Notes under the pieces: generated by a model
What the model saw: the letters and a program-made list of their open reading frames with translations, nothing else
What the model was told of the DNA's origin: nothing
Database searches by the model: none
Program-made: the position numbers and the translations under genes
Origin: Plotosus lineatus
Taxonomy: Eukaryota; Chordata; Actinopteri; Siluriformes; Plotosidae
Reading direction: 5' to 3'
NCBI GenBank assembly: GCA_024760905.1
Contig: CM045737.1
Span: 11,939,726-12,003,725 of the forward strand
Length of the DNA stretch: 64,000 bases
In this document: positions 41,512-53,740 of the stretch, one piece after another
Position numbering within the stretch: position 1 is the first letter of the stretch
Layout of the letters: each line of letters starts with the position of its first letter

Positions 41512-44500
41512 CCTCCTCGAATCGCCACCTTATCGTGGTGGAGGGGTTTGCGTGACCTAATGATCCTAGGAGCTATGTTGTCGGGGGCAAATGCCCCTGG
41601 TAGGGTCACCCAAGGCAAACAGGTCCGGGGTGAAGGTCCAGACAAAGTGCGATTCAAAACAGACCCCTAAGACATGAGAAAACAACAGAGGAATCAGTCT
41701 CCCTTGCCCGGACGCGGGTCACCGGGGTTCCCTCCTGGAGCCAGGCCCAGGGGAGGGGCTCGAAGGCGAGCGCCTGGTGGTCGGGCTTATGCCCATGGAG
41801 CCTGGCCGGGCCCAGCCGAAAGGAGACATGGGTCCGCCTCCCATGGACCCACCACCCGTGGGAGGAGTTTTAGGGTCGGGTGCAGTGTGAGTTGGGTGGC
41901 AGCGAAGGCATGGGTTCTGTCGGACTGATCCTCGGCTGCTTACTCTGACCTTCGGGACATGGAATGTCACCTCTCTGGCGGAAAGGAGCCCGATTTGGTG
42001 CGTGAGGTGGAGAGATACCGACTAGATATAGTCGGGCTCACCTCAACGCATAGCTTGGGCTCTGGAACCATCCATCTCGAAAGAGGCTGGACCTTCTTCT
42101 ATTCTGGAGTTGCTCATGGGGAGAGGCGGCGAGCCGGGGGGGGGATTCTTGTTGCCCCTGTCTCGGCGCCCAAACGTAGGGGTTCTCCCGGTTGACGAAA
42201 GGGTAGCTTCCCTCCGTCTTCGGGTGGGGACGGGTCCTGACTGTTATTTGTGCTTATGCACCAAATGACAGTTCAGAGTACCCACCCTTTTTGGAGTCTT
42301 TGGGGGGGGTGTTGGAGAACGCTCCCTCGGGAGACTCGCTCGTTGTCTTGGGAGACTTCAATGCCCATGTGGGCAACGATAGTGTGACCTGGAAGGGTGT
42401 GATCGGTAGGTACGGCCTCTCCAGTCTGAATCCGAATGGTGTGTCGTTGTTGGACTTCTGTGCTCGTCATAGTTTGTCTATCACGAACACCATGTTCGAA
42501 CATAAGGGTGTCCATAAGTGCACTTGGCACCAGGACACCCTAGGTCGCAGTTCGATGATTGACTTTGTAGTCGTGTCATCGGACTTGCGACCATATGTTC
42601 TGGACACTCGGGTGAAGAGAGGAGCTGAGCTGTCTACCGATCACTACCTGGTGGTGAGTTGGCCGGTGGTGTGGGAGGTTGCCTTCCAGACCTGGCAGGC
42701 CCAAGCGTGTAATCAGGGTCTGCTGGGAACGTTTGGCGGAGCCCCCTGTCCGAGAGGCCTTTAACTCCCACCTCCGGCAGAGCTACAACCACGTTCCGGA
42801 GGAGGCGGGGGACATGGAATCTGAATGGGCCATGTTTCGTGCCTCCATTGCTGAGGCGGCAGCCCATAGCTGTGGCCGTAAGGTCGTCGGTGCTTGTCGT
42901 GTCGGTAATCCCCGAACCCGGTGGTGGACACCTGCGGTGAAGGGGGCCGTCCAGCTGAAGAAGGAGGCCTATCGGGTTTTATTAGCCTGTGGGACTCCTG
43001 AGGCAGCAAACGGGTACCGGCAGGCCAAACTGCTGCAGCCGAGGCTGTCGCAGATGCAAAATCTCGGGCGTGGGAGGAGTTCGGTGAGGGCCTGGAGAGT
43101 GATTATCGGTTGGCCTCAAAAAGGTTCTGGGCCACCATCCGACGCCTCAGGAGGGGGAAGCAGTTCTTCACAAACACTGTTTACGGTGGAGGTGGGGAGC
43201 TGCTTACCTTGACTGGGGATGTTGTTGAGAGGTGGAGGGAATACTTTGAGGACCTTCTCAATCCCACCAACACGCCCTCCGTGGAAGAGGAAGACCCTGG
43301 GGTTCGGGTGAGGGTCCGCCCATCACTGGAGTGGAGGTCACTGAGGTTGTCAAAAGCTCCTCGGTGGTCGAGCTCCGGGGTTGGACGAGATCCGCCCGGA
43401 ATACCTCAGGACTCTGGATGTTGTAGGACTGTCTTGGTTGACACGTCTCTGCAACATCGCGTGGTCATCGGGGGCTGTACCTCTGGATTGGCAAACTGGG
43501 GTGGTGGTCCCAATTTTTAAGAAGGGGGACCGGAGGGTGTGTTCCAATTATCGGGAATTACACTCCTCAGCCTACCTGGTAAAGTCTATGCAGGGTACTA
43601 GAGAGGAGGATCCGACCGATAGTCGAACCTCGGATTCAGGAGGAACAATGTGGTTTTAGTCCTGGCCGCAGCACTCTTGACCAACTCTATACGCTCCACA
43701 GGATTCTGGAGGGGGCATGGGAGTTTGCCCAATCTGTCCACATGTGCTTTGTGGATTTGGAGAAGGCTTTCGACCGTGTCCCTCGAAAGATCTTGTGGGG
43801 CGTGCTCGAGAGTACGGCGTTCGGATCCGTTGCTACGAGCTATTCGGTCGCTGTATCACCGAGCCAGAGTTTGGTCCGTATTGGTAACAGCAGCTCGGAT
43901 TCGTTTCCGGTGGGAGTTGGAGTCCGCCAAGGCTGTCCCTTGTCACCGATTCTGTTCATAATTTTTATGGACAGAATTTCTAAGCGCAGTCGAGGCGATG
44001 AGGGGTTCTGGTTCGGTGGCCATCGGATATCATCTCTGCTTTTGGCGGATGATGTTGTCCTTTGGCTTCATCAAGTCGGGCCCTCCAGCTCTCATTGGAG
44101 CGATTCGCAGCTGAGTGCGAAGCAGCCGGGATGAAGATCAGTACCTCCAAGTCCGAGGCCATGGTTCTCAGTCGGACAATGGTGGAATGCACCCTCTGGG
44201 TCGGGGATGAGGTCCTGCCCCAAGTGGAGGAGTTTAAGTATCTTGGGGTCTTGTTTACGAGTGAGGGAAGGATGGAGCGAGAGATCGACAGACGGATCGC
44301 TGCAGCCTCTGCTGTTAAGCGGTGCCTGTACCGGTCCGTCGTGGTGAAAAAGGAGCTGAGCCGCAAGGCGAAGCTCTCAATTTACCAGTCGATCTACGTT
44401 CCAACCCTCACCTATGGTCACGAGCTTTGGGTAATGACCGAAAGAACAAGATCACGGATACAAGCGGCTGAAATGAGCTTCCTTCGCCGGGTGGCGGGGT

Positions 44501-44857
44501 TCTCCCTTAGAGATAGGGTGAGAAGCTCCGCCATCCGGGAGAGCTCGGAGTAGATCCGCTGCTCCTCCGCATTGAGAGGGGCCAGTTGAGGTGGCTCGGG
44601 CATCTGGTTAGAATGCCCCCTGACGCCTCCCTGGTGTGGTGTTTCGGCATGTCCAACCGGCAAGAGACCCCGGGGTCGACCTAGAACACGCTGGAGGGAC
44701 TATGTCTCTCGGCTTGTCTGGGACCGCCTCGGTGTCCCCCCGGGAGAGTTGGAGGAAGTGGCTCGGGAGAGGGATGTCTGGACCTCTTTGCTAAGGTTGC
44801 TGCCCCCGCGACCCGACCCCGGACTAAGCGGAAGAAGATGAGATGAGATGAGATGAG
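41512..44857 (+). mobile_element. Rex3 LINE (RTE clade), nearly full length
   Basis: The element starts at cctcctcgaatcgccacctt and ends with a (GATGA)n tail at 44838-44857, about 3.35 kb. Two sites correspond to the Rex3 PCR primer pair as I remember it: tggcaaactggggtggtggt at 43490-43509, and caaggctgtcccttgtcacc at 43929-43948 on the opposite side of the RT core. The 3' end (gcgaccc...ggactaagcggaagaagatg) resembles SINE tail A. Confidence 0.93.
41950..44552 (+). pseudogene. Rex3 ORF (endonuclease plus reverse transcriptase), many frameshifts
   Basis: Endonuclease: TWNVTSL near 41962, [15 protein letters not shown] near 42345, [15 protein letters not shown] and [11 protein letters not shown] near 42630. 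RT: GVVVPIFKKGDRRVCSNYRE near 43500, MCFVDLEKAFDRVPRK near 43742, GVRQGCPLSPILFIIFMDRI near 43920, LLLADDVVLW near 44041 and EFKYLGVLFTSEGRM near 44230. Catalytic Asp of motifs A and C are kept. At least six frame changes split the gene, at about 42180, 42660, 43080, 43380, 43600 and 44090. Confidence 0.92.
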
Positions 44858-45056
44858 ACTTTTTTTTTTTCTCTAGAAACAATTGGAATAAATTGTGTAT
44901 GAACATCATAGAATTTGACTTGCAGATCTGACCTATTTTCCCTATGACAGATGCACACTACATATTTTATATGCAAATGCATCCACACAGCTTTAAAATT
45001 TACCTTACCCGAACCTACATCACGAGCTTCTATCATTGCCCTGCTGACCTTGTACA
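44858..45056. other. spacer between Rex3 and the minisatellite
   Basis: A T run (44860-44870) then unique sequence. No feature. Confidence 0.4.
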
Positions 45057-45064
45057 TCAGTATT

Positions 45065-46758
45065 GCAGGTTGGTGAGGGTCCAGAATCACAGGTTGGTGA
45101 GGGTCCAGAATCACAGGTTGGTCATGGTCCAGGATCACAGGTTGGTGATTGTCCAGGATCACAGGTTGGTGAGGGTCCGAGATCACAGGTTGATAATGGT
45201 CCAGGATCACAGATTGGTGAGGGTCCAGGTTCACAGGTTGGTGAGGGTTCAGAATCACAGGTTGGTCATGGTCCAGGATCACAGGTTGGTTATTGTCCAG
45301 GATCACAAGCTGGTAATGGTCCAGGATCACAGGTTGGTGAAGGTCCAGGATCACAGGTTGGTGAGGGTCCAGAATTACAGATTGGTACTGGTCCAGGATC
45401 ACAGGTTGGTAATGGTCCAGGATCACAGATTAGTGAGGGTCCAGGTTCACAGGTTGGTGAGGGTCCAGAATCACAGGTTGGTCATGGTCCAGGATCACAG
45501 GTTGGTGATTGTCCAGGATCACAGGTTGGTGAGGGTCCGAGATCACAGGTTGATAATTGTCCAGGATCACAGATTGGTGAGGGTCCAGGATCACAGGTTG
45601 GTAATGGTCCAGGCTCACAGATTGGTGAGGGTCCAGGTTCACAGGTTGGTGAGGGTCCAGAATCACAGGTTGGTCATGGTCCAGGATCACAGGTTGGTTA
45701 TTGTCCAGGATCACAAGCTGGTAATGGTCCAGGATCACAGGTTGGTGAAGGTCCAGGATCACAGGTTGGTGAGGGTCCAGAATTACAGATTGGTACTGGT
45801 CCAGGATCACAGGTTGGTAATGGTCCAGGATCACAGATTAGTGAGGGTCCAGGTTCACAGGTTGGTGAGGGTCCAGAATCACAGGTTGGTCATGGTCCAG
45901 GATCACAGGTTGGTGATTGTCCAGGATCACAGGTTGGTGAGGGTCCGAGATCACAGGTTGATAATGGTCCAGGATCACAGATTGGTGAGGGTCCAGGATC
46001 ACAGGTTGGTAATGGTCCAGGCTCACAGATTGGTGAGGGTCCAGGTTCACAGGTTGGTGAGGGTCCAGAATCACAGGTTGGTCATGGTCCAGGATCACAG
46101 GTTGGTGATTGTCCAGGATCACAGGTTGGTGAGGGTCCGAGATCACAGGTTGATAATGGTCCAGGATCACAGATTGGTGAGGGTCCAGGATCACAGGTTG
46201 GTAATGGTCCAGGCTCACAGATTGGTGAGGGTCCAGGTTCACAGGTTGGTGAGGGTCCAGAATCACAGGTTGGTCATGGTCCAGGATCACAGGTTGGTTA
46301 TTGTCCAGGATCACAAGCTGGTAATGGTCCAGGATCACAGGTTGGTGAAGGTCCAGGTTCACAGGTTGGTGAGGGTCCAGAATCACAGGTTGGTCATGGT
46401 CCAGGATCACAGGTTGGTTATTGTCCAGGATCACAAGCTGGTAATGGTCCAGGATCACAGGTTGGTGAAGGTCCAGGATCACAGGTTGGTGAGGGTCCAG
46501 AATTACAGATTGGTACTGGTCCAGGATCACAGGTTGGTAATGGTCCAGGATCACAGATTAGTGAGGGTCCAGGTTCACAGGTTGGTGAGGGTCCAGAATC
46601 ACAGGTTGGTCATGGTCCAGAATTACAGATTGGTACTGGTCCAGGATCACAGGTTGGTCATAGTCCGGAATTACAGATTGGTACTGGTCCAGGATCACAG
46701 GTTGGTGAGTGTTCAGGATCACAGGTTGGTGAGTGTTCAGGATCACAGATTGGTGATG
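45065..46758. repeat. 24-bp minisatellite, about 70 units, higher-order structure
   Basis: The unit is close to ggtccaggatcacaggttgg plus tgag. Because 24 is a multiple of three and the unit lacks stops, frames are open along the array on both strands: plus (VQDHRLVR repeat, 622 codons from 44944), plus (GPGSQVGE repeat, 573 codons from 45063) and minus (ILDHYQPV repeat, in several frames). Variant units form blocks of eight (A, 192 bp: 45480, 45888, 46080) and nine (B, 216 bp: 45264, 45672, 46392). The order is A'-B-A-B-A-A-C-B with a 408-bp period in the first half. No splice or codon signal favours one frame, so I call a satellite, not a gene. Confidence 0.95.
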
Positions 46759-47236
46759 TGTTTACTCATCACTTTTTGCATTAATCTTTTAAAGACGGGT
46801 TTGTGTAAATAACTTTTCTCGTGCCAGTACGTGCTCAAAGAAGCTTAAGGTTACACAGAGTTGAATGATTTATGCACATGTATCATGAGTGCATCTCAGA
46901 CTACAACCTTTACGATTTTCAAATTTGGAGCCAGAAATATATACATGTTCAAGACACCGTTGCTTCCCAAGCAATGGTATGGAATCAAAAAATTAAAACT
47001 CGAATTGCATCATTTAGAACATACAGTAGATTCCAAGCACTGTGAACTGCCCAGTGCTCAATTACACCGTTGGTCCTATTCCATAACTACATACATATAT
47101 ACATACAATAAAATATAATTTAAAATAGGCTTCAGGGCATGAAATTAAGAAAAATTTCCAGCGGACAGGGGGGCAGGCAGAAGAAAAAATCTGCAGGACC
47201 CTTAAGAATTTTACTGGACCCACTTTTTGTTTTCTG

Positions 47237-47275
<39 letters not shown>

Positions 47276-47895
47276 CTTTTACAAAGCCAGTTAACTTTAT
47301 CCACTTTGGCATTGTTAGTTACAGTTAAACTGTTGTTATTATTATACTCGCGGATGAGCGGCAAACCCTGAAGTTACTGGCACATGATACAAATTTAGCC
47401 ACTGGTTGAGAGCTTTTGTTTCTCCCTCCTGCTGATTGGTTACATATGATGTGTACACCTCTTTTCTTTGCCTCCTTCGCACATGTCATCAAAGTGATTG
47501 CTTGAATTGTGAATTCACGTTTTTTTTTTTTTTTTGTTGTTTGTTTTTTTTTTTTTTTGTATCTAAGGCGACGGCGGATTGTTCATTATACTGAAAAGGC
47601 CTGCCTGACATGAGAGCCTGTATTGGGTTGGATTTTTCCAGACTTCCCACAAAAATGCCAGCAGATGCTGGTAGACTGGCACGAATTTTGCTCAATGAGC
47701 TTTAAGAACGACAAACACAAGCGTCAAATCCCCAGGTATGTAATACATTGTGTGTAATAAAGTCACAAAATCATCGATGGCGGCAATATCTACAGTCGCT
47801 GCTATATTTTATAAAATATAAAAGCTTTCCTGATAATAGCTTATAAGCAGCACTTTAAGAACAAGAACATTCTGGGAGCACAAACCCACACTAAT
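46759..47895. other. unassigned, with long T runs
   Basis: T runs lie at 47242-47273 and 47520-47558. The rest is unique-looking. Confidence 0.45.
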
Positions 47896-48245
47896 CATTC
47901 ATTCATCAGTTTATTTTCTGTAACCGCTTCATCCTAATTAGGGTCACGGGGAGGCTGGTGCCCATCCCAGCCAACTCAGGGCGAGGGCAGAGTACACCCT
48001 GGACAGCTCGCCAGGCCATCGCAGGGCGGAAACACGCTGACAGCTTTGCAGCCTACTCTTGTCGAAAGTCAGCAATGGTTCTTTTACATGCCTCACATCA
48101 TAGACAGTGAGAGACATGGCCGGCCTTTGATAACCCAGTTAGCTGCACTGGGAGGACAGTGACAACCTTGTGGAGAGTGGGACTCGAACCCCCAACCTTT
48201 GGATCAGCGATCCAGCGCCTTATACCACTAGACCACCACTGCCCT
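47896..48245 (-). mobile_element. SINE-1, tail A, minus strand, with 11-bp TSD
   Basis: CCCACACTAAT lies at 47885-47895 and 48246-48256. The copy is complete, with good A and B boxes on the minus strand. Confidence 0.95.
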
Positions 48246-48509
48246 CCCACACTAATTGTCAATCAAATCTAACAAAGTCCTCCCTGTCAAAAGCCCCACC
48301 TCTGATTAAAATGTCATGAAAATCTACAACTTTTTGAGTAATCCTGCTGGCAATCGCAAAAATAAATTCTGCAAATGAACACAATCCCAATCTCTAAAAA
48401 AAAATAACTTCCTTGGTGGAGGTAATAAGTTTGTTTCATCTGAATTATTCATTTATTGGTCAGTGACTGAGCCCCCTATGCCGCTGACCTTCCCCTGTCC
48501 GTCACTGAC

Positions 48510-48577
<68 letters not shown>

Positions 48578-48592
48578 CACACACACACACAC
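48510..48592. repeat. (CA)n microsatellite
   Basis: About 41 units with one interruption (acgcac) at 48570. Confidence 0.97.
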
Positions 48593-48837
48593 CAGTCTCT
48601 GAAAAATGCTGTGGGATGTATAGCCTTGATTGATAGACTTAATCTTCCCATGACTAATTAATACAGAGACAAAGTCAAAAAGTGTAGCACATATATGATA
48701 TAAATACATTATTAATACATAACACATGCATAATAATTAGCTATTTAATGAGTTTTTTGCAGGTAAGAGAGTATAGCCAGGTTTCCATAGCAGATTTATG
48801 TGATTTATTTATTTATTCGTAATTTTTTAAAACAAAT

Positions 48838-48962
48838 TGCCCTGCGATGACCTGGTGAGCTATCCATGGTGTACTCCGCCCTTGCCCGGAATCGGCTGAG
48901 ATTGGTGACGTTCTCCCCGTGACCCTAATTAGGATGAAGCTGTTCAGAAAAAGAATGAATGA
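48838..48962 (+). mobile_element. SINE tail-A fragment
   Basis: gccctgcgatgacctggtga to aggatgaagctgttcagaaa plus GAATG. Only the 3' 125 bp remains. Confidence 0.8.
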
Positions 48963-49559
48963 AACCAAATGTAGAGAACATGATTTTGATTTGAGGTCAT
49001 TCAGTGACGTGATGTGATTGAAACTGGATTGTTTGCTCTCTTCACAGCGCTAAAGTGGAATACACACAGGGAGCAATGAGTGAAGCCCTGAGTCACAAGT
49101 GGCCATATTAAATCAATAAAGTTCAGCAAAATGAGCAATGATTGGTGACATTTTGTCAAGCGACATGAAGTGGACAGATACAGAGTTAAACTAAGCTGAA
49201 CTTTTAGGTGACATGATTTTAGCGATTACCAATCAGAGCAAAAAGATACTATTGACTGAGAGACGCCTCCAAACACTGAGTGGAAAACGTGCAAGTGGGT
49301 GACATAGGCAACCAGAACTGGTGACACTTTGAGCAGCAAAGCAATTTGCTTGTTGTTCATAGCTTCCTTTTTTGTCTGCTCCTTTATAGACCATAATATT
49401 GTTATTATTTATTTATTTATTTGTCTGGTCTGGTACATTCCGAGTTGTAGGATGACTCTTGGTGACCTGCCCTGAAGGATAACGCCTTGATTATCATCTT
49501 CATGAAGGTTTTCTTGGTAAGGATAATGCAGTGGTTTGCCATTTGCCTTCTGCACAATG
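48963..49559. other. unassigned sequence
   Basis: No feature was recognised except a short (TTTA)n at 49408-49420. Confidence 0.4.
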
Positions 49560-49763
49560 CTAACCTATGGGCAATTTAGAACAGCCAATTAGCCTACTGT
49601 GCATGTTTTTGGACCGTAGGAGGAAACTGGAGTACCCAGAGGAAACCCATGCGAGCACGGGGAGAACACGCAAACTCCGCACAGAAACACCCAGGCCGGG
49701 AATCGAACCCAGGCCTTCTTACTGTGAGGCGGACGTGCTAACCACTACACCACCATACCACCC
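49560..49763 (-). mobile_element. V-SINE head and middle, minus strand
   Basis: The minus strand reads ggtggtatggtggtgtagtg, ggttcgattcccggc (B box) and the conserved middle. The tail is missing. Confidence 0.85.
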
Positions 49764-49766
49764 TGT

Positions 49767-50489
49767 TTGTTTGCAAGGGAGGTACATTTGAAATGCGCAT
49801 TCCGGCTAACAAGAAGCCCAGTTGAGCGTGCTTAGTTATACACACCCGAAGACACTCCGATCTTATAGCTGTAGTAGGGTCGACTGGTCATAGACGAGCA
49901 TAGTGCAAAACATGAACAAACAAAACAACAAATATAAAAAATTAAAACGAACAAAGAAACAATTTGACTCTGAGAACTCCGTGACGTCGCCCTCTAGGCA
50001 GCGCCATCTTGGAGACGTCACTCAAAGACATCATTCCAAGTTCAATGTAAAAGGACATGAAGCGTAATAAAGTTGATGCTTTTGGTATCGTTTGCTAAAC
50101 ATGCTACAGAACATAAAATCTCACGTACAAACATTAACTTGGGTACGCTGCTGGAATAATAATTGAAAAAGACTTTAATACGAGTGCTTTACAACAGTAT
50201 ATGCTGGATAATGTATATATTTTATCATCGATAAATATAACAGTAAAAAATTGAAAATGTTTTCTTATTACTACATTAATACTGTATTAATGAGTAAGAC
50301 TGTCTATAGAATGTGTTTAAGAAGCATATTTTAGCACATGTAATGGATACACAGTATTTTACTTCCGTTTGCTCATTCGCGCATGTGACGTGATACATGG
50401 GGTTTTACTTCCGGGTACAGAACTTGTGAATTATCTCGATTCGTGGGAGGGCCCGAAACCAAACCCCCACGAATGTTGAGGGCCTACTG
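49767..50489 (-). mobile_element. second copy of the Tigger-B / LINE 5' composite
   Basis: The minus strand starts at 50489 with CAGTAGGCCCTCAACATTCG and follows the left part of 28132-30181 (without its SINE) into the LINE 5' end (gtctccaagatggcgctgcc at about 50000). The other terminal repeat is not present. Confidence 0.85.
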
Positions 50490-50491
50490 TA

Positions 50492-50597
50492 TACATCAGT
50501 CAGGGGCGGGGGGTCATCCTACTTTGCAGAATTCAGTGTGCAGTAGTCGTAGGGGATCTCAGTTCCAATTAACTGCAGAAAGTTAGGGATCCCTGTA
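50492..50597 (+). mobile_element. Tigger-C right-end fragment
   Basis: catcagtcaggggcgggggg to gttagggatccctg matches 34070-34110 plus 34490-34528. The composite Tigger-B end sits at a TA just left of it. Confidence 0.7.
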
Positions 50598-50608
50598 CAC
50601 ACACACGC

Positions 50609-50610
<2 letters not shown>

Positions 50611-50662
<52 letters not shown>

Positions 50663-51030
50663 TGTCTTCCTTTCGGCTTTTTCCCTTTTACTCGGGAATC
50701 GCCACAGCGAATCATTTGATTCGCATGTTTGATTTGGCAGAGGTTTTTACGTCGGATGCCCTTCCTGTCACAACCTTTTTAGCAAGGGACAGAAACACGC
50801 TGACGGCTTTGCAGCTACTCTTTACGAAAGTCAGCAATGGTTCGTTTACATGCCTCTCACCATAGACAGTGAGAAACATGGCCCGCCTTTAGCTGCACTG
50901 GGGGGGTGGGGGGCAGTGACAATATTTTGGAGAGTGGGACTCGAACCCCCAACCTTTGGATCAGCGATCCAGCGCCCTATACCACTAGACCACCACTGCC
51001 CCCTCTATATATATATATATATATATATAT
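50611..51030 (-). mobile_element. SINE-1, tail B, minus strand, in a (TA)n tract
   Basis: The SINE occupies 50660-51003. (TA)n runs lie at 50611-50659 and 51004-51030. The tail-B end gtctgtcttcctttcggctt lies at the left. Confidence 0.92.
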
Positions 51031-52832
51031 CTGTGCAAAAAATTAAACATTGCTATAGATTTTTGATTTTTATGCAGCATATTCCGTGTAAGGTCTTTGA
51101 TTATGCCGTCTTAAATATGTTTTTTGTTATTCCTTGTTTTAAAGCACATACTCAAAAGCTTTATTTTTTTACACTTTTGTCCAATTCATAAATAAATTGA
51201 ATAGAATGACTCTTTCAGGCTCCACTGCTTCTCTATCCATCATTTTAAGGGCCCAATGTATTCTAAATACCTTAATATCACACTTCCAAAACCCCCCCCC
51301 CACCTCACCCCACCCACCCACCTCCCCGATTCCCCTCCCCAATTCATTGCCCCTATTAAACAGGGCTTGCTCGTAGAGAAATTGAATTAATGATTAAAAA
51401 AAAAAATGAAAGGAAATGAACACCCTAAAAGTGTTGTTCTCATCAGCAGGTAGTAAACATGATAATTTATCATGGAGACTAAATGGAGACCTGGATGTCT
51501 GTGTTTTACGAGTCCTGTAGTTGTGCGTTTTTATTTGTTGAGTTGACTGCATCTGGAAAGATCACAATAAAATTCTGCCTCGATTTCACTGTGCTATACA
51601 TCTCCGTTCTCCTGCCTGTCTTTTAAGCTAATTAAATGTAATTATTTCAATTATATATTGAGGAAGGAGACAAATAATCATTACTCTGTATTCAGCTTGT
51701 GCTGTAACACTTTGTGGGCTGCATCGCACTATGGGGGATAATGAACAAAAACTTTGATGAAAATGCTTTATTTTATACCAGTCTTTTTGAACATCTCCCA
51801 TTTTCCCCTCCTGGCTGTCTCTCAGCTTGGCCTGCTGGTAGGAAAAAAAAATAAAAAACAAGCAGTATGTTTCTTTTTTTCCCCCCACAGCATTTTGTTC
51901 CCTGCATAATATCTATCGATAATCACATGATCAGCCCAGTGACATCAATAGAGTCTAGGCGTCTGCACTAATGCGCTCTTTTTGTGGCCGTGTCTGCCAT
52001 GGGAGGTGGGGTGTGGTGTCTCTGTCATTTTGGAGGCAGGTTATAATGATTGAAGGCGAGAAGCTACAGAGGGCAAATTGAGATTGCTGATGGGAATGCC
52101 AGCTTGATCTGACTATGTGTGTACCAGAGAATGTGCCTGTCAGCAGGGGTCTGATGTGTGTCCGCTCATGTGTGGAGCACTCATCATGGGCAATTAAGAC
52201 TGAGCTGGTGGGGGTGGGTGGGTGGGGGGGGGAGCAAACCTTCATCCACGTGTCCTTGAAGAAGTTACAGAGAAAGAATGAGTCAAAAGGAGGTAGACTA
52301 CACCGTCCAAGCTTTCGGACATCAAGACCATCACAACAAGATTTAAAATAATTCATATGTTTAGAAATGGCCGAGTGGCGAGTCATAACTTTTGACATAG
52401 TGTCAGGAGGACAACATAACCCTCTCCGTTGTCTTTGTTGTTCTTCTCCTAGTGTTTAAATAGATTTCTCCCAGCGGGATGATAACCACCGTTCATTATT
52501 CACACTTCAGACAGTCATTAAAAGTCAATCTAGTAAACCGCAGATGATGGCAGCAGGAGCGGTCGGTGCAGCCTCGGCTATCATCTCATCATTTGCCCCA
52601 AATCGATATTTCTCCTGCAGATAAGGTTTTCTCAGAAGAAAGGTCGCGCTGATTTTCTATAGCTAGTAGTTGATTATTTATTATGCACTGCTGGAGCAGG
52701 AATGAATTTTTAATCTGCGTGGGTGCACCATCACCACAGCCGGACTGCAAGTGCTGCCCTACTCGGTTATACACAGATGAACACCTGATCACTTTTTATA
52801 TGAATAGTTTAATGGTTAATAAGTTGTTCCAT
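51031..52832. other. longest repeat-poor stretch; no gene recognised
   Basis: From about 51540 to 52780 I find no transposon, and homopolymers are short. It has features often seen in conserved non-coding DNA, such as TAATTA-type sites (51627-51660), but conservation cannot be judged from one sequence. A G-rich motif lies at 52208-52232 and a C-rich one at 51290-51345. Confidence 0.35.
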
Positions 52833-53075
52833 AGGCAGTGGTGGCCCGGTGGTAAGGTGCTTACTGATCCTAAGGTTGAGGGTTCAAACACCACCGTCAA
52901 TGGTTTCATTGCTACAACCACCCCGCCCCAAACCCGTTCAGCTAATTGGGTTATCAAAGGCCGGCAATGCCTCACTGCTCACCATTACTGACTATCAACA
53001 AGAGTACATAGCTGCATAGCTGTAAATGTGTTTCTGCCCTGTGATGGCCTGGTGAGCTGTCCAGGGTGTACCCTA
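52833..53075 (+). mobile_element. SINE-1, diverged, lacking the end of its tail
   Basis: Head (gcagtggtggcccggtggta; the B-box region reads ggttcaaacacc), body with deletions, and tail A cut after gctgtccagggtgtacc. Confidence 0.75.
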
Positions 53076-53326
53076 AAACTTTTTTCTTCTGTTCTGTCCT
53101 TAAGGTTCATTTATTTTTTTTCTTTGTTTTATCCATTCTTCTTCTTTTTCCTTTTTTGAAACTCAGTGTTCTCTTCTCCCCATTTCCTGATTTTTTTATT
53201 TATTTTATCTTCCCCCTTCCTTTCTTTTTTATTTCTTTCTTTGTCTCTCAGTATGATTTTTTTTCTTCCTTTGAATTGCTTCATTTTTCTTTTTATTGAG
53301 GCCTTCTTGTTTATTTCTTTCTCTCA
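53076..53326. other. T-rich pyrimidine stretch
   Basis: T and C make up most of the plus strand. No other feature. Confidence 0.5.
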
Positions 53327-53540
53327 TACAGTGGTACCACACTTTACGAAAGTCTCATCAAACGAAAAATGCAGGTCATGAAACGTATTTTCCTAAAAAG
53401 TTCACGTTACAAAAGCGCCATCTTAAAAATTCAAACACACCACTTCAAACATTAAAACGCGCAATTCAAACATTCAAAGGCGCCATTCAAATATTCAAAC
53501 AATGCACGAGCTGCTCTCCCATCGATGATGTTCAAACATC

Positions 53541-53740
53541 CTGCCCCGCTGGCCACCCATTGGCTAGGAGGGATGATGCAGCTCCGTCTTATTGGCCATC
53601 TCCCAACATCCCGCCCCGCTGGCCTCCCATTGGCTAGGAGGGATGATGCAGCTCCGTCTTATTGGCTATCTCCCAACATCCCGCCCCGCTGGCCTCCCAT
53701 TGGCTAGGAGGGATGATGCAACTCCCTCCCATTGGCTATT
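53541..53740. repeat. 70-bp tandem repeat, three units
   Basis: The starts at 53541, 53611 and 53681 share ccccgctggcc(t/a)cccattggctagg. Each unit contains ATTGG motifs (inverted CCAAT box) and a GC-rich box. Tigger-A copy 1 has one unit at about 15620-15660. Confidence 0.93.

Noticed and set aside
44944..46812. 622-codon plus-strand open frame as a protein gene
   Set aside because: It is produced by a 24-bp tandem array that is equally open in another plus frame and on the minus strand. The flanking non-repeat codons have no domain, and no signal favours this frame.
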